A DNA stretch of 64,000 bases from Salegentibacter holothuriorum (GCF_900168045.1 NZ_FUYY01000003.1:310001-374000); one strand, 5' to 3'. Shown: positions 44,496-54,104, counted from the stretch's first letter. Translations and numbers: made by a program. Notes: generated by a model from the sequence alone, not told the origin.

Positions 44496-46121
44496 TTATT
44501 GTTGTTCTTTATTTTTTTCAATGTTTCTTTTCTTAACGATGTCATTTACGATCTCCTCGTAGTTTTCCATCTCTTTTTGCTCTTTCTTATCTTTAAGTTC
44601 TAAATGATCTTCTTTTAAGCCTTTATAGAGAGAATAACACATAATGAGAAGTATGACGGCAAATGGTAGGCCGGTTACAATAGTAGCTGTTTGTAGTGCT
44701 TGCAAACCACCACCAATAAGTAAAACGGCAGCCACAGTTCCCTCTGTCACGGCCCAAAATATTCGTTGTCCCTTTGGTGCATCAATTTTTCCTCCAGAAG
44801 TTAAACTATCAATTACCAAGGAACCTGAATCTGAAGAGGTAATAAAGAAACCTGCAATAAGAATTACGGCTACTACATTTATCACCATAGAAAGCGGATA
44901 GTCTTCAAAGAAAACAAATAGGGCTGTGGCAATATCATCGTTTACTGCGTTTATTATACTCATATCTCCGCCAAGTGCAGATTGAATTGAAACACTTCCA
45001 AAGGCAGACATCCAAAAGAAGGTTACCAGGGAAGGAACTAGTAGTACTCCCAGTATAAACTCTCTAATTGTTCGTCCTTTAGAAATACGTGCAATAAACA
45101 TCCCTACAAATGGAGACCAGCCAATCCACCAGCCCCAGTAAAATACGGTCCAGTCGTTCTGCCACGAGCCGCCGGTAAAGGTCTCACTCCAGGTGGAAAT
45201 CTCAAGAAAATTAAATAAGTAACTTCCGGTGTTTTCTACGAAAGATCTAAAAATAAAGATAGTAGGACCTAATACAAGGGCAAGCCCTAGTAAAAGCAAA
45301 GCTATACGCATATTCCATTCACTTAAAAACTTAACTCCTTTATCTACTCCAAGCACTACAGAAATGGTGGCAACCAGGGTAATTCCGGCAATTAATATTA
45401 CTTGAGTGGTGATTCCGCTTGGAATATTAAATACATGGTCAAGTCCTGAAGCAATTTGTTGTACTCCAAAGCCTAGAGAAGTAGCCAATCCAAATAAGGT
45501 TGCTAAAACTGCAAAAATATCTATGGCGTCTCCAATTTTGCCATAGATTCTATCACCCAAAAAGGGATAGAAAATAGACCGTATAGTGAGTGGTAACCCT
45601 CTGGTATAAGTGAAATAAGAAAGTGCCAAACCAACTAAAGCATAAACTCCCCAGGCGTGAAAGCCCCAGTGTAAAAAAGTGAAGTTCATTGCTTCCTTTG
45701 CTGCGGCAGCAGTTCCTGCTTCTGCGGTAGGAGGCGCGCTAAAATGCATAACAGGTTCTCCAACACTAAAAAATAATAGTCCAATTCCCATTCCGGCACT
45801 AAATAGCATCGCAAACCATGAGAGGGTTTTAAACTCTGATTTGGCTTTTGGGCCACCTATGCGCATTTTGCCAAATGGACCCAGAGCAAGATAGACCAGG
45901 AAAACCAGGAATATATTTACACACATTATAAAAAACCAGTCGGCGTTATTAGCCACGGCATTTTGAATACTTGTGAAAGCACTTTCAGCTTTTTTTTCAA
46001 ATATTAGGGTTAAGACTATGCTTACAATGATGATAAATGAGGAAATGAAGAAAACGGGTCCGTTTACTTCCAATCCAAAGATTGACTTTTTCTCATCACT
46101 TCTTGTAACTTTCTTTGCCAT
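44496..46121 (-). CDS. BCCT-family betaine/choline/carnitine transporter
   Basis: The protein has 541 residues with about 12 membrane helices. The family signature is clear in YWGWWIGWSPFVGMFIARISKGRTIREFI, in GLLFFSVGEPVMHFSAPP near the first helices and in SSDSGSLVIDSLTSGG near residue 430. It imports quaternary-ammonium osmolytes with Na+ or H+. The C-terminal tail is long and charged (EEIVNDIVKKRNIEKNKEQQ), as in osmosensing members. It is in an operon with an outer-membrane porin-like gene upstream and a tandem Usp downstream. A marine life style fits. Confidence 0.95.
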   Translation of the reverse strand: MAKKVTRSDEKKSIFGLEVNGPVFFISSFIIIVSIVLTLIFEKKAESAFTSIQNAVANNADWFFIMCVNIFLVFLVYLALGPFGKMRIGGPKAKSEFKTLSWFAMLFSAGMGIGLLFFSVGEPVMHFSAPPTAEAGTAAAAKEAMNFTFLHWGFHAWGVYALVGLALSYFTYTRGLPLTIRSIFYPFLGDRIYGKIGDAIDIFAVLATLFGLATSLGFGVQQIASGLDHVFNIPSGITTQVILIAGITLVATISVVLGVDKGVKFLSEWNMRIALLLLGLALVLGPTIFIFRSFVENTGSYLFNFLEISTWSETFTGGSWQNDWTVFYWGWWIGWSPFVGMFIARISKGRTIREFILGVLLVPSLVTFFWMSAFGSVSIQSALGGDMSIINAVNDDIATALFVFFEDYPLSMVINVVAVILIAGFFITSSDSGSLVIDSLTSGGKIDAPKGQRIFWAVTEGTVAAVLLIGGGLQALQTATIVTGLPFAVILLIMCYSLYKGLKEDHLELKDKKEQKEMENYEEIVNDIVKKRNIEKNKEQQ

Positions 46122-46144
46122 ATAATTGTTTTTCAGAAATTAAA

Positions 46145-47299
46145 TTAAAAATAGTAGCCTATGTTTATATTGAATCTTGCTTCCCATTTTGCATTAGGAA
46201 TACCCGCAGCAAAATCATCTACAAAATCACCTCCAAGCCAGGAGTGGTTATATCCTGCTGCATAATCTATATAAGTATAAACCTGCCCGGCGGTAACTAA
46301 AACTCCAGTAACGTTCATGTAAGAATCTGTAAAATTCTTATTATGTTTTTGCATATAGCCAAAATCATTGTAGAATTCCAGGTTTGAGATAGGTCCCAGC
46401 TTAACTGGTACATTTCTTGAAATTGCTAGGGAATATAGATTAAAATCTGCAGCAACCTGATAGGGAGCGCCATAAGCCCCAAATGCCACTGCCTCTCTGC
46501 TTTCTCCTTCAGCATTAATGGGGTTATGGGAAGCTGTAAGAGCCTGCGCTTTTAAATTCCAACGATTTTGAGTAATCTCGTAATGTGCGGCGAGCGCGTA
46601 ATGGTCTCCCGTTTCTTTAGTGTCTAAATTATAAAGCCCACCATATTGCCCTGAAATTCCAAGTCTATTAGCTGCTTTATCGCCAAATTTATAGACGAAT
46701 TTTCCATTAAATTGGTTTATTTCCTTATTTCTTCCTACAACATCATAAGAATAACGGCTGGTTGAAGATTCAGTATTATTTCCAAATTGTAATTCCTCCG
46801 CGCCCTTAAAGAATGCTAAGTGGTATTCATATTTTTCACCGGCGTGGATATATTTTACTCCCATATCGTGATCATCTTCAAGGCCCACGTAATAGGTGAG
46901 GTTAAAAAACCAATTGTGAGAATTATATTGCTGAATACCAAATGGAACCTGGGTTAGCCCAATTTGTATTTCATCTAAATCGTTAAATTTATAACCCATC
47001 CAGCCTTGTTTCATTACGCCACCTCCAAAAGCATCTGAGTATAAACGATATTCTGCATTTAGATAAACTCCTTTGTATTTGGCGTTAAAGTTTATTCTAA
47101 AGATATCATATCCAAAATCTCCGCCCCGGTTTTTTTGTCCATCTTTCCAGGAAGATAAATTATAATTATACCTGAGTGCACCACCTACAGAAACTTCGGG
47201 TTCTTCCTGAGCGGATAAAGGAGCTATAATAAAAAGGCAGAAAATAGCTATAAATGAATTGTAAGAGAAGATGCTCCCTAACATTCGCTGGGTTCTCAT
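46145..47299 (-). CDS. Outer-membrane beta-barrel porin-like protein
   Basis: The protein has 384 residues from the ATG at 47297-47299; the reading before it would start at TTG, and another ATG at 47284 is also possible. A signal peptide ends in APLSAQ. The mature part has about 16 beta-strands with aromatic girdles (GYDIFRINFNAKYKGVYLNAEYRLY, YKFNDLDEIQIGLTQVPFG) and ends in ARFNINIGYYF with a terminal Phe, the usual barrel sorting signal. It lies 23 bp before the BCCT gene and is likely the outer-membrane channel for the same osmolyte. Confidence 0.88.
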   Translation of the reverse strand: MRTQRMLGSIFSYNSFIAIFCLFIIAPLSAQEEPEVSVGGALRYNYNLSSWKDGQKNRGGDFGYDIFRINFNAKYKGVYLNAEYRLYSDAFGGGVMKQGWMGYKFNDLDEIQIGLTQVPFGIQQYNSHNWFFNLTYYVGLEDDHDMGVKYIHAGEKYEYHLAFFKGAEELQFGNNTESSTSRYSYDVVGRNKEINQFNGKFVYKFGDKAANRLGISGQYGGLYNLDTKETGDHYALAAHYEITQNRWNLKAQALTASHNPINAEGESREAVAFGAYGAPYQVAADFNLYSLAISRNVPVKLGPISNLEFYNDFGYMQKHNKNFTDSYMNVTGVLVTAGQVYTYIDYAAGYNHSWLGGDFVDDFAAGIPNAKWEARFNINIGYYF

Positions 47300-47564
47300 T
47301 AAGGTTATTTTTGCTTGGTTGAGCTTCAAATTAACTTAATTTAAAACGAAAACTCTTAATAATCAATTAGATTAACTTTTATTTAATTGAATAAAAAGCC
47401 TGTTAAGAGTGTTATAGGTTTTGTTTACCCTTAGAAAAACAGCTTTAGCGCTATATTAGCTGGAGGAAATCACCTATTAAATTTAATGTCCATTCCAAAA
47501 TATCCACCACGGATTTTTTCGCTGGATTTCCAGAGATAGGTTGTAATTAAATTTAAACTTTGGA

Positions 47565-48383
47565 TTAGAAGCTATTCACGGTTTTTCTTATTGCAACTAA
47601 ATTACTTAATAATTTCTCGAGGTAATTAAGATCTAGCATATTAGCACCATCACTTTTGGCATTTGCCGGATCAAAATGGGTTTCAATAAATAGGCCGTCA
47701 ACTTTATTTACCACGCCTGCACGTGCAATGGTTTCTATCATATCTGGTCTTCCGCCGGTAACACCACTACTTTGGTTTGGCTGCTGCAGGGAGTGGGTAA
47801 CATCTAAAACCGTAGGTGCAAATTCGCGCATTGTAGGAATTCCCCTAAAATCTACAATCATATCCTGGTAGCCAAACATCGTACCGCGATCAGTAACCAT
47901 AACCTGCTCATTATTACAATCGGTTACTTTGGTTACCGCATGTTTCATACTTTCAGGACTCATAAATTGTCCTTTTTTTAAATTTACCACTTTTCCGGTT
48001 TCTGCGGCGGCCACTACCAGATCTGTTTGCCTTACCAAAAAAGCAGGGATTTGTAGAATATCTACATATTCAGCAGCTAATTTTGCATCGCTCACTTCGT
48101 GAATATCGGTAATAGTAGGGATTTCGAAAGTTTCAGAAACTTTTCTAAGAATTTTTAAAGCTTTTTCATCTCCAATTCCAGTAAAACTATCAATTCGGCT
48201 GCGATTAGCTTTTTTAAAAGATCCCTTAAAAACATAGGGGATTTCTAGTTTATTGGTGATTTCCACAACTTTTTCGGCAATTCTTAGCGCCATTTCTTCG
48301 CCTTCTATAGCGCAAGGACCGGCAAGTAAGAAGAAATTGTTGGAATCTATATGTTTTAACTGGGGAATTCTTTCAAGTTTCAT
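47565..48383 (-). CDS. kdsA: 3-deoxy-8-phosphooctulonate synthase (Kdo-8-P synthase)
   Basis: The enzyme has 272 residues, the normal length. It condenses phosphoenolpyruvate with arabinose 5-phosphate for the Kdo of lipopolysaccharide. Landmarks are LLAGPCAIEGEEMALRIAEKV, FKGSFKKANRSR (phosphate-binding), TDIHEVSDAKLAAEYVDILQIPAFLVRQTDL, NLKKGQFMSPESM and FDVTHS-type VLDVTHSLQQP. The conserved Asn of the metal-independent class is met as GPCAIE, whereas metal-dependent ones need a Cys here; this residue set contains GPCAIE with Cys, so metal dependence is possible. A canonical promoter lies directly upstream. Confidence 0.97.
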   Translation of the reverse strand: MKLERIPQLKHIDSNNFFLLAGPCAIEGEEMALRIAEKVVEITNKLEIPYVFKGSFKKANRSRIDSFTGIGDEKALKILRKVSETFEIPTITDIHEVSDAKLAAEYVDILQIPAFLVRQTDLVVAAAETGKVVNLKKGQFMSPESMKHAVTKVTDCNNEQVMVTDRGTMFGYQDMIVDFRGIPTMREFAPTVLDVTHSLQQPNQSSGVTGGRPDMIETIARAGVVNKVDGLFIETHFDPANAKSDGANMLDLNYLEKLLSNLVAIRKTVNSF

Positions 48384-48402
48384 AAAAGGGGAATTGGTTG
48401 TG

Positions 48403-48433
48403 CAAATATAATAGAATTAAGCGGTAGGAGCAA
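48403..48433 (-). promoter_or_regulatory. Promoter of kdsA
   Basis: On the minus strand, TTG (48433-48431), a 20-bp spacer and TATATTTG (48410-48403) match the Bacteroidota consensus TTG-N17-23-TAnnTTTG. It lies 20 bp before the kdsA start codon. Confidence 0.75.
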
Positions 48434-48505
48434 TTCAAAAAATACGTGTTTCCCCGAGGCATTTTTGCACTTAAAATCTTAAGTAATGCTAGGTTTATAT
48501 TGTAA

Positions 48506-48561
48506 TTTACTCAATAATCGAGATTTAAATGCTCAGTGGCCTGCCGCAAAGTAATTTACTA
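48506..48561 (+). repeat. Dispersed palindromic repeat, short copy 6
   Basis: TTTACTCAATAATCGAGATT followed by TAAATGCTCAGTGGCCTGCC and AAAGTAATTTACTA is a shortened copy lacking the central AT-rich part. It lies just before the DinB-like gene. Confidence 0.75.
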
Positions 48562-48577
48562 AGTCAATTTTAAAACT

Positions 48578-49063
48578 ATGGAACTGCAAAACATTTTAAT
48601 ATCAGAGCTTCAGCATGAAGTAGTACTTACTGAAAAATTTCTAAAGAGAATTCCTGCAGATAAACTGAATTGGCGCCCACATAAAAAATCTATGAGCATA
48701 AGACAATTGGCTAATCACCTCGCTGAAATTCCTAGCTGGATAACTGGGACTATGGAAATGGATGATATGGATATGGCTGGTTATAAGGCTCCAGATTTTG
48801 CTAGTGTTGAAGAAATTCTTGAAGTTTTACGAAATAATACCGCAGAAGCTGAAGCTGCTTTAAGAAAGCCTGATAAAGCATATAAAAAGAACTGGAAAAT
48901 GATTCAGGATGGGAAGGTTTTAATGGATATGCCAAAATATAGTGTGCTAAGAATGATGGTGTTTAATCAGTTGCCACATCACCGAGCACAATTAGGTGTT
49001 TATTTTCGGCTATTAGATATTCCTGTGCCGGCAACTTATGGTCCTTCCGCAGATGAGAATTAA
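48578..49063 (+). CDS. DinB-superfamily protein
   Basis: The protein has 161 residues, all-helical, cytoplasmic. It begins with MELQNILISELQHEVVLTEKFLKRIPADKLNWRPHKKSMSIRQLANHLAEIP and later has MVFNQLPHHRAQLGVYFRLLDIPVPATYGPS. The three His of the DinB metal site are present as His47 or its neighbour in NHLA and the pair in PHHRAQ. Members include thiol-S-transferases and damage-inducible proteins; its specific role is unknown. It starts 17 bp after a short dispersed repeat. Confidence 0.9.
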   Translation: MELQNILISELQHEVVLTEKFLKRIPADKLNWRPHKKSMSIRQLANHLAEIPSWITGTMEMDDMDMAGYKAPDFASVEEILEVLRNNTAEAEAALRKPDKAYKKNWKMIQDGKVLMDMPKYSVLRMMVFNQLPHHRAQLGVYFRLLDIPVPATYGPSADEN

Positions 49064-49106
49064 ATATTGCTTTTAAATCCATAGCTTTGAAAAAAAAATA
49101 AAAGCT

Positions 49107-49304
49107 ATGGCTAGTATTAAAGATCAGTTTAGAAATTATTATACCGCCAGGCGTTTACTGGTAAATGCACTAATAATGACGGCTGCTACTATATTCTTTA
49201 TCTATCAAAGGCCTGAAGAACCTTTGTTGGGAATTGGTTTTGCAACTATTGCCGTAATTTATTTTGGTTTTTTCGTTTATAGAAAGCTAAAAGCAAATTC
49301 CTGA
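49107..49304 (+). CDS. Small membrane protein, 65 aa
   Basis: The protein has 65 residues with two hydrophobic segments (LLVNALIMTAATIFFIY near 18-34 and LLGIGFATIAVIYFGFFVYRKL near 40-60) joined by a short loop with two Glu and Pro (RPEEP). Basic residues lie at both ends. I do not recognise a family. It follows the DinB-like gene by 43 bp and may be in the same transcript. Confidence 0.6.
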   Translation: MASIKDQFRNYYTARRLLVNALIMTAATIFFIYQRPEEPLLGIGFATIAVIYFGFFVYRKLKANS

Positions 49305-49394
49305 AGTTACAAAATACCTTCGCTTAAATTAAGCTTTTGATTTACAGGTACTTTGGTTTTAAAAATTTTATTTTGAATAAGTAACATTAGCTAC

Positions 49395-49423
49395 TTGTAT
49401 CTTTAAAATTAGCCGTACATTTG
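49395..49423 (+). promoter_or_regulatory. Promoter of typA
   Basis: TTG (49395-49397), an 18-bp spacer and TACATTTG (49416-49423) match the Bacteroidota consensus. The start codon of typA follows 25 bp later. Confidence 0.8.
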
Positions 49424-49447
49424 CAGCCTTAAAAATTAGGAGCTTAT

Positions 49448-51247
49448 ATGACAGCTATTAAAAACATCGCGATTATCGCGCACGTAGACCATGGTAAAAC
49501 TACCCTGGTAGACAAAATTATGTATCACTGCCGTTTGTTTAGAGATAACCAGAACACTGGAGATCTTATTCTGGATAACAACGACCAGGAACGGGAACGT
49601 GGTATTACTATTACTTCAAAAAATGTATCGGTAGTCTATAAAGATACCAAAATTAATATTATTGATACTCCTGGTCACGCCGATTTTGGTGGAGAGGTTG
49701 AGCGAGTATTGAATATGGCCGATGGGGTTTTACTTTTGGTAGATGCCTTTGAAGGCCCAATGCCACAAACTCGTTTTGTGTTGCAAAAAGCTATAGATCT
49801 TGGTCTAAAACCTTGTGTGGTGGTAAATAAGGTAGATAAACCTAATTGTACTCCAGATGAAGTTCATGAAAAGGTTTTTGACCTTATGTTTGAATTAGGT
49901 GCTGAAGAATGGCAACTCGATTTTCCAACGGTTTATGGTTCTGCCCTAAACAATTGGATGAGTAATGATCCTGCTGATAAAACAGAAAACATAGAGCCAC
50001 TATTGGATATGGTTTTAGAACACATTCCATCTCCTAAAGTACAGGAAGGTTCGCCACAAATGCTTATTACTTCTTTAGATTTCTCTTCTTTTACCGGAAG
50101 AATTGCTATTGGAAGAGTACAACGTGGGCATTTAAAAGAAAATATGCAGGTTTCTTTAGTGAAACGTGACGGTAGTATTAAAAGGACAAGAATTAAAGAA
50201 CTCTTTATTTTTGAAGGTTTAGGCCGTAAAAAAGTAGAAGAAGTTCAACCGGGTGATATTTGCGCGATTGTTGGTCTTGAAGGTTTTGAAATTGGTGATA
50301 CTGTTGCCGATATTGAAAATCCCGAAGGTCTAAAAACTATCGCTATAGATGAACCTACAATGAGTATGCTTTTCACAATTAACGATTCTCCTTTCTTTGG
50401 AAAAGATGGGAAATTTGTGACTTCAAGGCATATTAAGGAAAGACTAAACAAAGAATTAGAAAAGAATCTTGCCCTACGAGTTCAGGAAACTGATAGTGCC
50501 GATAAGTTTTTAGTTTATGGTCGTGGTGTAATGCACCTTTCTGTTCTTATAGAAACTATGAGAAGAGAAGGATACGAACTTCAAATTGGTCAGCCACAGG
50601 TTATTATTAAGGAGATTGATGGTGAGAAATGTGAGCCGGTAGAAGAGCTAACTATAGACTTACCTGAAGAAGTTTCAGGGAAAGCTGTAGAAATGGTGAC
50701 TATGAGAAAAGGTGAAATGTTAAGCATGGAAACCCGTGGTGAGCGAATGATTATTCAGTTTATGATTCCTTCCAGAGGAATTATAGGTTTACGTAACCAA
50801 TTACTTACTGCTACTGCAGGTGAAGCTATTATGGCACACCGCTTTAAAGAATATCAGCCACTAAAAGGTGGGATTCCACAGCGTCAAAACGGTTCTTTGA
50901 TTTCTATGGAGCGTGGAAAAGCAATTCCTTATTCTATAGATAAACTTCAGGACAGAGGTAAGTTTTTCGTAGATCCGGGAGAAGAAATTTATGAAGGTCA
51001 GGTAATTGGTGAGAATTCACGCCAGGATGATATGGCAGTGAATATCACTAAAACCAAAAAGCTTTCTAACGTTCGTTCTTCTGGTGCAGATGATAAAGCA
51101 AAGATTGTTCCTGCACTTAAGTTTTCTTTAGAAGAAGCTCTGGAATATATTCAGAAAGATGAATATGTAGAAGTTACTCCGGCGCACTTAAGATTACGTA
51201 AAATTTATCTTACAGAGAACGAAAGAAAAAGAAATAAAATAGTTTAA
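49448..51247 (+). CDS. typA: Translational GTPase TypA/BipA
   Basis: The protein has 599 residues, full length. The GTPase domain has [14 protein letters not shown] (G1, 11-24), RGITITSK (G2), [12 protein letters not shown] (G3) and NKVDKP (G4). Elongation-factor domains II, III and V follow, with the TypA-specific C-terminus ([30 protein letters not shown]). It binds ribosomes and helps large-subunit assembly and growth at low temperature. It is transcribed alone from the promoter at 49395 and ends at the nested hairpin 51259-51382. Confidence 0.98.
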   Translation: MTAIKNIAIIAHVDHGKTTLVDKIMYHCRLFRDNQNTGDLILDNNDQERERGITITSKNVSVVYKDTKINIIDTPGHADFGGEVERVLNMADGVLLLVDAFEGPMPQTRFVLQKAIDLGLKPCVVVNKVDKPNCTPDEVHEKVFDLMFELGAEEWQLDFPTVYGSALNNWMSNDPADKTENIEPLLDMVLEHIPSPKVQEGSPQMLITSLDFSSFTGRIAIGRVQRGHLKENMQVSLVKRDGSIKRTRIKELFIFEGLGRKKVEEVQPGDICAIVGLEGFEIGDTVADIENPEGLKTIAIDEPTMSMLFTINDSPFFGKDGKFVTSRHIKERLNKELEKNLALRVQETDSADKFLVYGRGVMHLSVLIETMRREGYELQIGQPQVIIKEIDGEKCEPVEELTIDLPEEVSGKAVEMVTMRKGEMLSMETRGERMIIQFMIPSRGIIGLRNQLLTATAGEAIMAHRFKEYQPLKGGIPQRQNGSLISMERGKAIPYSIDKLQDRGKFFVDPGEEIYEGQVIGENSRQDDMAVNITKTKKLSNVRSSGADDKAKIVPALKFSLEEALEYIQKDEYVEVTPAHLRLRKIYLTENERKRNKIV

Positions 51248-51258
51248 TCACTCAACTC

Positions 51259-51382
51259 AAAAGAGGTTGTTTGGAAATTTTCAAAGGGCGTCATTCTGAA
51301 TTTATTTCAGAATCTAATAACTTAGAACCTGAAACAAGTTCAGGTTGATGTTTAAAAGAGACTTTTCAAACAATCTCTTTTT
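51259..51382 (+). terminator. Nested hairpin after typA
   Basis: Outer arms AAAAGAGGTTGTTTGGAAA (51259-51277) and TTTTCAAACAATCTCTTTTT (51363-51382) enclose two REP-like palindromes, ATTCTGAA/TTCAGAAT (51293-51313) and AACCTGAA/TTCAGGTT (51326-51346). The T run follows at the outer arm, so it is a typical terminator on the plus strand. The outer arms match those of 3784-3876. Confidence 0.75.
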
Positions 51383-51386
51383 TTAT

Positions 51387-51647
51387 ATGGAATTTCTAGG
51401 AATCAGTCTTACCGAATGGATAGGTTATCTTTCCTCTTTTTTTATAGCGATTTCTTTCTTTATGAGGAATATCGTAAAGCTTAGAATCATAAATACCCTG
51501 GGCTGTATTTTATTTGTTATCTATGGGATTTTAATAGATTCCTGGCCTGTAATTATTGCCAATGGAATAATTGTATTTGTGAATTTCTATTATCTCTTTA
51601 TCAATAAAAAGCAGCAAAAGCTAAAAGCTGACGAGGTTAAGCCTTAA
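51387..51647 (+). CDS. Small inner-membrane protein, YgjV-like
   Basis: The protein has 86 residues from the ATG at 51387 (MEFLGISLTEWIGYLSSFF). The open frame upstream runs through the typA terminator, so a longer protein is unlikely. It has three hydrophobic segments: EWIGYLSSFFIAISFFM, LRIINTLGCILFVIYGIL and PVIIANGIIVFVNFYYLFI. The layout and the ANGIIVFVNFYYL end match the YgjV family of small membrane proteins of unknown role. Its transcription beyond the hairpin needs a promoter I could not find. Confidence 0.7.
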   Translation: MEFLGISLTEWIGYLSSFFIAISFFMRNIVKLRIINTLGCILFVIYGILIDSWPVIIANGIIVFVNFYYLFINKKQQKLKADEVKP

Positions 51648-51649
51648 AG

Positions 51650-51677
51650 CCCCCCGACCCCCCAAAGGGGGAGTTTG
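51650..51677. repeat. GC-rich REP-like hairpin
   Basis: A C-rich run ending CCCCC, then AAA and GGGGGAG, gives a short strong hairpin just after the YgjV-like gene. A similar AAAGCCxCCT..CCCCGACGGGGAACTT motif follows the PPIase gene at 63231-63262. Confidence 0.5.
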
Positions 51678-51711
51678 AATGTTTTTGTTGGTTTGGTTAG
51701 GTGAACAATAT

Positions 51712-51796
51712 CGAAGCAAGTTCACGAAGCATTATTATTAGAAAATTTAATTTCGAGATAAGCTTCTGAGCATTTAATCTCGATTATCGTGTAATA
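51712..51796 (-). repeat. Dispersed palindromic repeat, inverted copy 7
   Basis: Read on the minus strand, it is TACACGATAATCGAGATTAA, TGCTCAGAAGCTTATCTCGA, an AT-rich centre and ATGCTTCGTGAACTTGCTTC. It is the only clear copy in this orientation. Confidence 0.75.
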
Positions 51797-52018
51797 GGAA
51801 AATAGTAATTCGGGAAATTTTCGTTATTCAAAGCGTACTTTTACAGAAAACTTCTTATAATAGCTTAATTTGAAGACTCTTATTTTTGAATTTTGCTATT
51901 CACTTATTTCAAAATATTCTTTTTTCTTTTATAACTAGCGGCTTTTTTTCCTTAAAAAAATATAATTTCCAAACCACATTTTATATAAAAATCCATTAGT
52001 GTCCGGTTAAATATTTAA

Positions 52019-52053
52019 AAGCGGGATTTCCTTAGAAGAATTTCCCGCTTTAT
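52019..52053 (+). other. Hairpin inside left end of IS
   Basis: AAAGCGGGA pairs with TCCCGCTTT between the left inverted repeat and the transposase gene. The stem is followed by ATAGTAAATTGG rather than a U run. A hairpin here may dampen transposase expression from outside promoters, as described for some other insertion sequences. Confidence 0.5.
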
Positions 52054-52086
52054 AGTAAATTGGTTTTTACCACAAAAACAATTACT

Positions 52087-53280
52087 ATGAATAAAAGTAC
52101 TCACTTTAGCGGACATCCCATAATCAAGCAACTGCTTAATTTAATTCCCGGCCACATTATTAACCGGACAGTCAAAACCTTTGATAGTGATCGCTACTAT
52201 AAAACGTGCAAGACCCAGGAACATTTGGTCTCCATGCTCTATACCTCTATTAGCGGAGTGAGCTCTTTACGTGAACTCTCCACTGTAATGCTAGCTTGTG
52301 AGGGGAAGTTAAGTCATCTTGGTCTGACCAATTTCCCTAAACGCAGCACGCTCTCGGACGCCAATACCAATCGTTCCTGTGAGGTCTTTGCCAGTATTTA
52401 TTATGCCCTTTTAGATAAATATGCCAGGTTTTTATCGGACAGCAGTTCCCTGCGACTTCCTGTAAAGCACCTAAAAATTGTGGATTCCACCACTATTAGT
52501 CTCTTTAGTGATATTCTAAAGGGAGTTGGACGTAATCCGATAAACGGTAAGAAGAAGGGCGGTATCAAGATGCATACGGTAATCAATGCGATGGAGGACG
52601 TCCCTTGCCGTGTTCCCTTTAGCAATGCCGCCACCCATGATCACACATTTTTAAAAGAACTGGAACTTAAAAAGGGCTCCTTCGTTGTATTTGATAAAGC
52701 CTATAATGATTACCGGCAATATTTTGAGTGGATCAATCAGGATATCTATTTTGTGACCAGGCAAAAGGGGAATGCAGTATACAAAAGTCTAAAAGAGTTT
52801 AATCTGGAAGACGCTACCTCAGACAATGTACTTAAGGACGAAGTTATATCCGTTCAAAAAAAAGGTTTAGAAATAACCTTGAGGCGCATAGCTTACTGGG
52901 ATGAAAAGAACCAGAGAGTGTATGAGTTTATCTCCAATAATTTCCTTCTCAGCCCAGAGAAGATATGCGATATTTATAAACACCGATGGCAGATCGAGAC
53001 TATGTTTAAGCGGCTCAAACAAAATTTTCCGCTTAAATATTTTCTGGGAGATAGCCCAAATGCTATTGAAATTCAAATTTGGTGTGGACTGATTGTACAA
53101 CTGCTAATGCTGGTGGTACAAAAAAGAATTAAGAAAACCTGGGCCTATTCCAATATGATCTCTATGGTGCGCCTACATCTGATGAGTTATATCAACCTGT
53201 TCAGTTTTTTGGAAAATCCAACCCGAAAATGGGACTATCTCACCACAAAACCGCCAGATATTCAGCTTTCATTCTTCTAG
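52087..53280 (+). CDS. IS4-family DDE transposase
   Basis: The protein has 397 residues from the ATG at 52087. The DDE residues are Asp133 (IVDSTTISLF), Asp203 (VVFDKAYNDY) and Glu304. Glu304 lies in a perfect IS4 signature Y-(2)-R-(3)-E-(6)-K: Tyr297, Arg300, Glu304, Lys311 in YKHRWQIETMFKRLK. An N-terminal region (TFDSDRYYKTCKTQEHLVSMLY) is the DUF4372 type common in IS4 elements of Bacteroidota. The frame is intact, so the element could be active. Confidence 0.95.
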   Translation: MNKSTHFSGHPIIKQLLNLIPGHIINRTVKTFDSDRYYKTCKTQEHLVSMLYTSISGVSSLRELSTVMLACEGKLSHLGLTNFPKRSTLSDANTNRSCEVFASIYYALLDKYARFLSDSSSLRLPVKHLKIVDSTTISLFSDILKGVGRNPINGKKKGGIKMHTVINAMEDVPCRVPFSNAATHDHTFLKELELKKGSFVVFDKAYNDYRQYFEWINQDIYFVTRQKGNAVYKSLKEFNLEDATSDNVLKDEVISVQKKGLEITLRRIAYWDEKNQRVYEFISNNFLLSPEKICDIYKHRWQIETMFKRLKQNFPLKYFLGDSPNAIEIQIWCGLIVQLLMLVVQKRIKKTWAYSNMISMVRLHLMSYINLFSFLENPTRKWDYLTTKPPDIQLSFF

Positions 53281-53420
53281 TACCACCATGCTATTGGAGT
53301 AGAAGTAAAAATAGACGGCTTTATTGAGCCCAATAAGCCATTTAATCTAAATCCGTATTTTCACCGGACACTAATGATAAAAATCAGTAAATTTTCCGGT
53401 TTCACGGGCTAGGGGAGTAT

Positions 53421-54104
53421 TTATACCGATTTTTGAACTACTTCAAAAACACGTTGTCCATCACATTTTAAAGTTTTTGAAGGATATTTTAGTAATAAAG
53501 CATAATCATGCGTAGCCATTAGAATAGTGTTTCCGTTTTTGCTTATTTCCTGAAGTACTTCCATCACTTCAACAGAAGTTTGAGGGTCCAGGTTTCCGGT
53601 AGGTTCATCGGCAAGAATAAGCTCAGGATCATTTAAAAGCGCACGTGCAATAGCCACCCGTTGCTGCTCCCCGCCAGATAATTGATAAGGATATTTAAAT
53701 CCTTTAGATTTCATCCCTACTTTATCCAATACTTCATCTATTTTATGATCCATTGCTTTTTTGTCTTTCCAGCCAGTAGCTTTTAAGACAAAAAGGAGGT
53801 TGTCTTTTATATTTCTATCGGTTAAAAGCTTAAAATCCTGAAAAACTACGCCTAGTTTTCTCCTCAAATAAGGAATGTCTTTTTCTTTAAGCGTTCGTAA
53901 GTTAAAATCTACAATGCTTCCTTCGCCTTCGGTAAGTGGTAAATCTCCGTAAAGTGTTTTCATAAAGCTACTTTTTCCGGTGCCGGTTTTACCAATAAGA
54001 TAAACAAAATCACCTTTATTGATCTCAACATCAACTTCAGATAAAATTAGGCTTTCACGCTGATAAATAGCAGCATTTTTCAATTCCAGGACGGTGTTGG
54101 ACAT
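53421..54104 (-). CDS. ftsE: FtsE-like ABC transporter ATPase
   Basis: The protein has 227 residues. Walker A is GKTGTGKSS (Gly38-Ser45), the Q-loop is VVFQD with Gln89, the signature LSGGEQQR is at 142-149 and Walker B LILADE at 162-167, followed by the D-loop NLDP and switch His in MATHD. The spacing and the [14 protein letters not shown] stretch match cell-division FtsE. It should pair with an FtsX membrane protein, which is not beside it. The IS element lies right downstream of its 3' end. Confidence 0.93.
   Translation of the reverse strand: MSNTVLELKNAAIYQRESLILSEVDVEINKGDFVYLIGKTGTGKSSFMKTLYGDLPLTEGEGSIVDFNLRTLKEKDIPYLRRKLGVVFQDFKLLTDRNIKDNLLFVLKATGWKDKKAMDHKIDEVLDKVGMKSKGFKYPYQLSGGEQQRVAIARALLNDPELILADEPTGNLDPQTSVEVMEVLQEISKNGNTILMATHDYALLLKYPSKTLKCDGQRVFEVVQKSV

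Larger units (their letters stand above)
51985..53385. mobile_element. IS4-family insertion sequence with target duplication
   Basis: The element spans 51994-53376 (1383 bp). Its ends CATTAGTGTCCGGTTAAATA (left) and CATTAGTGTCCGGTGAAAATA-type (right, inverted) are terminal inverted repeats with 14 identical bases at the tip. It is flanked by a perfect 9-bp direct repeat ATAAAAATC (51985-51993 and 53377-53385), the duplication made on insertion. It carries one full transposase gene. The perfect duplication and intact gene suggest a recent insertion. It landed between the YgjV-like gene and ftsE without breaking a gene I can see. Confidence 0.92.

Noticed and set aside
51345-51386. Longer N-terminus for the YgjV-like protein
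   Set aside because: It would start inside the stem of the typA terminator.
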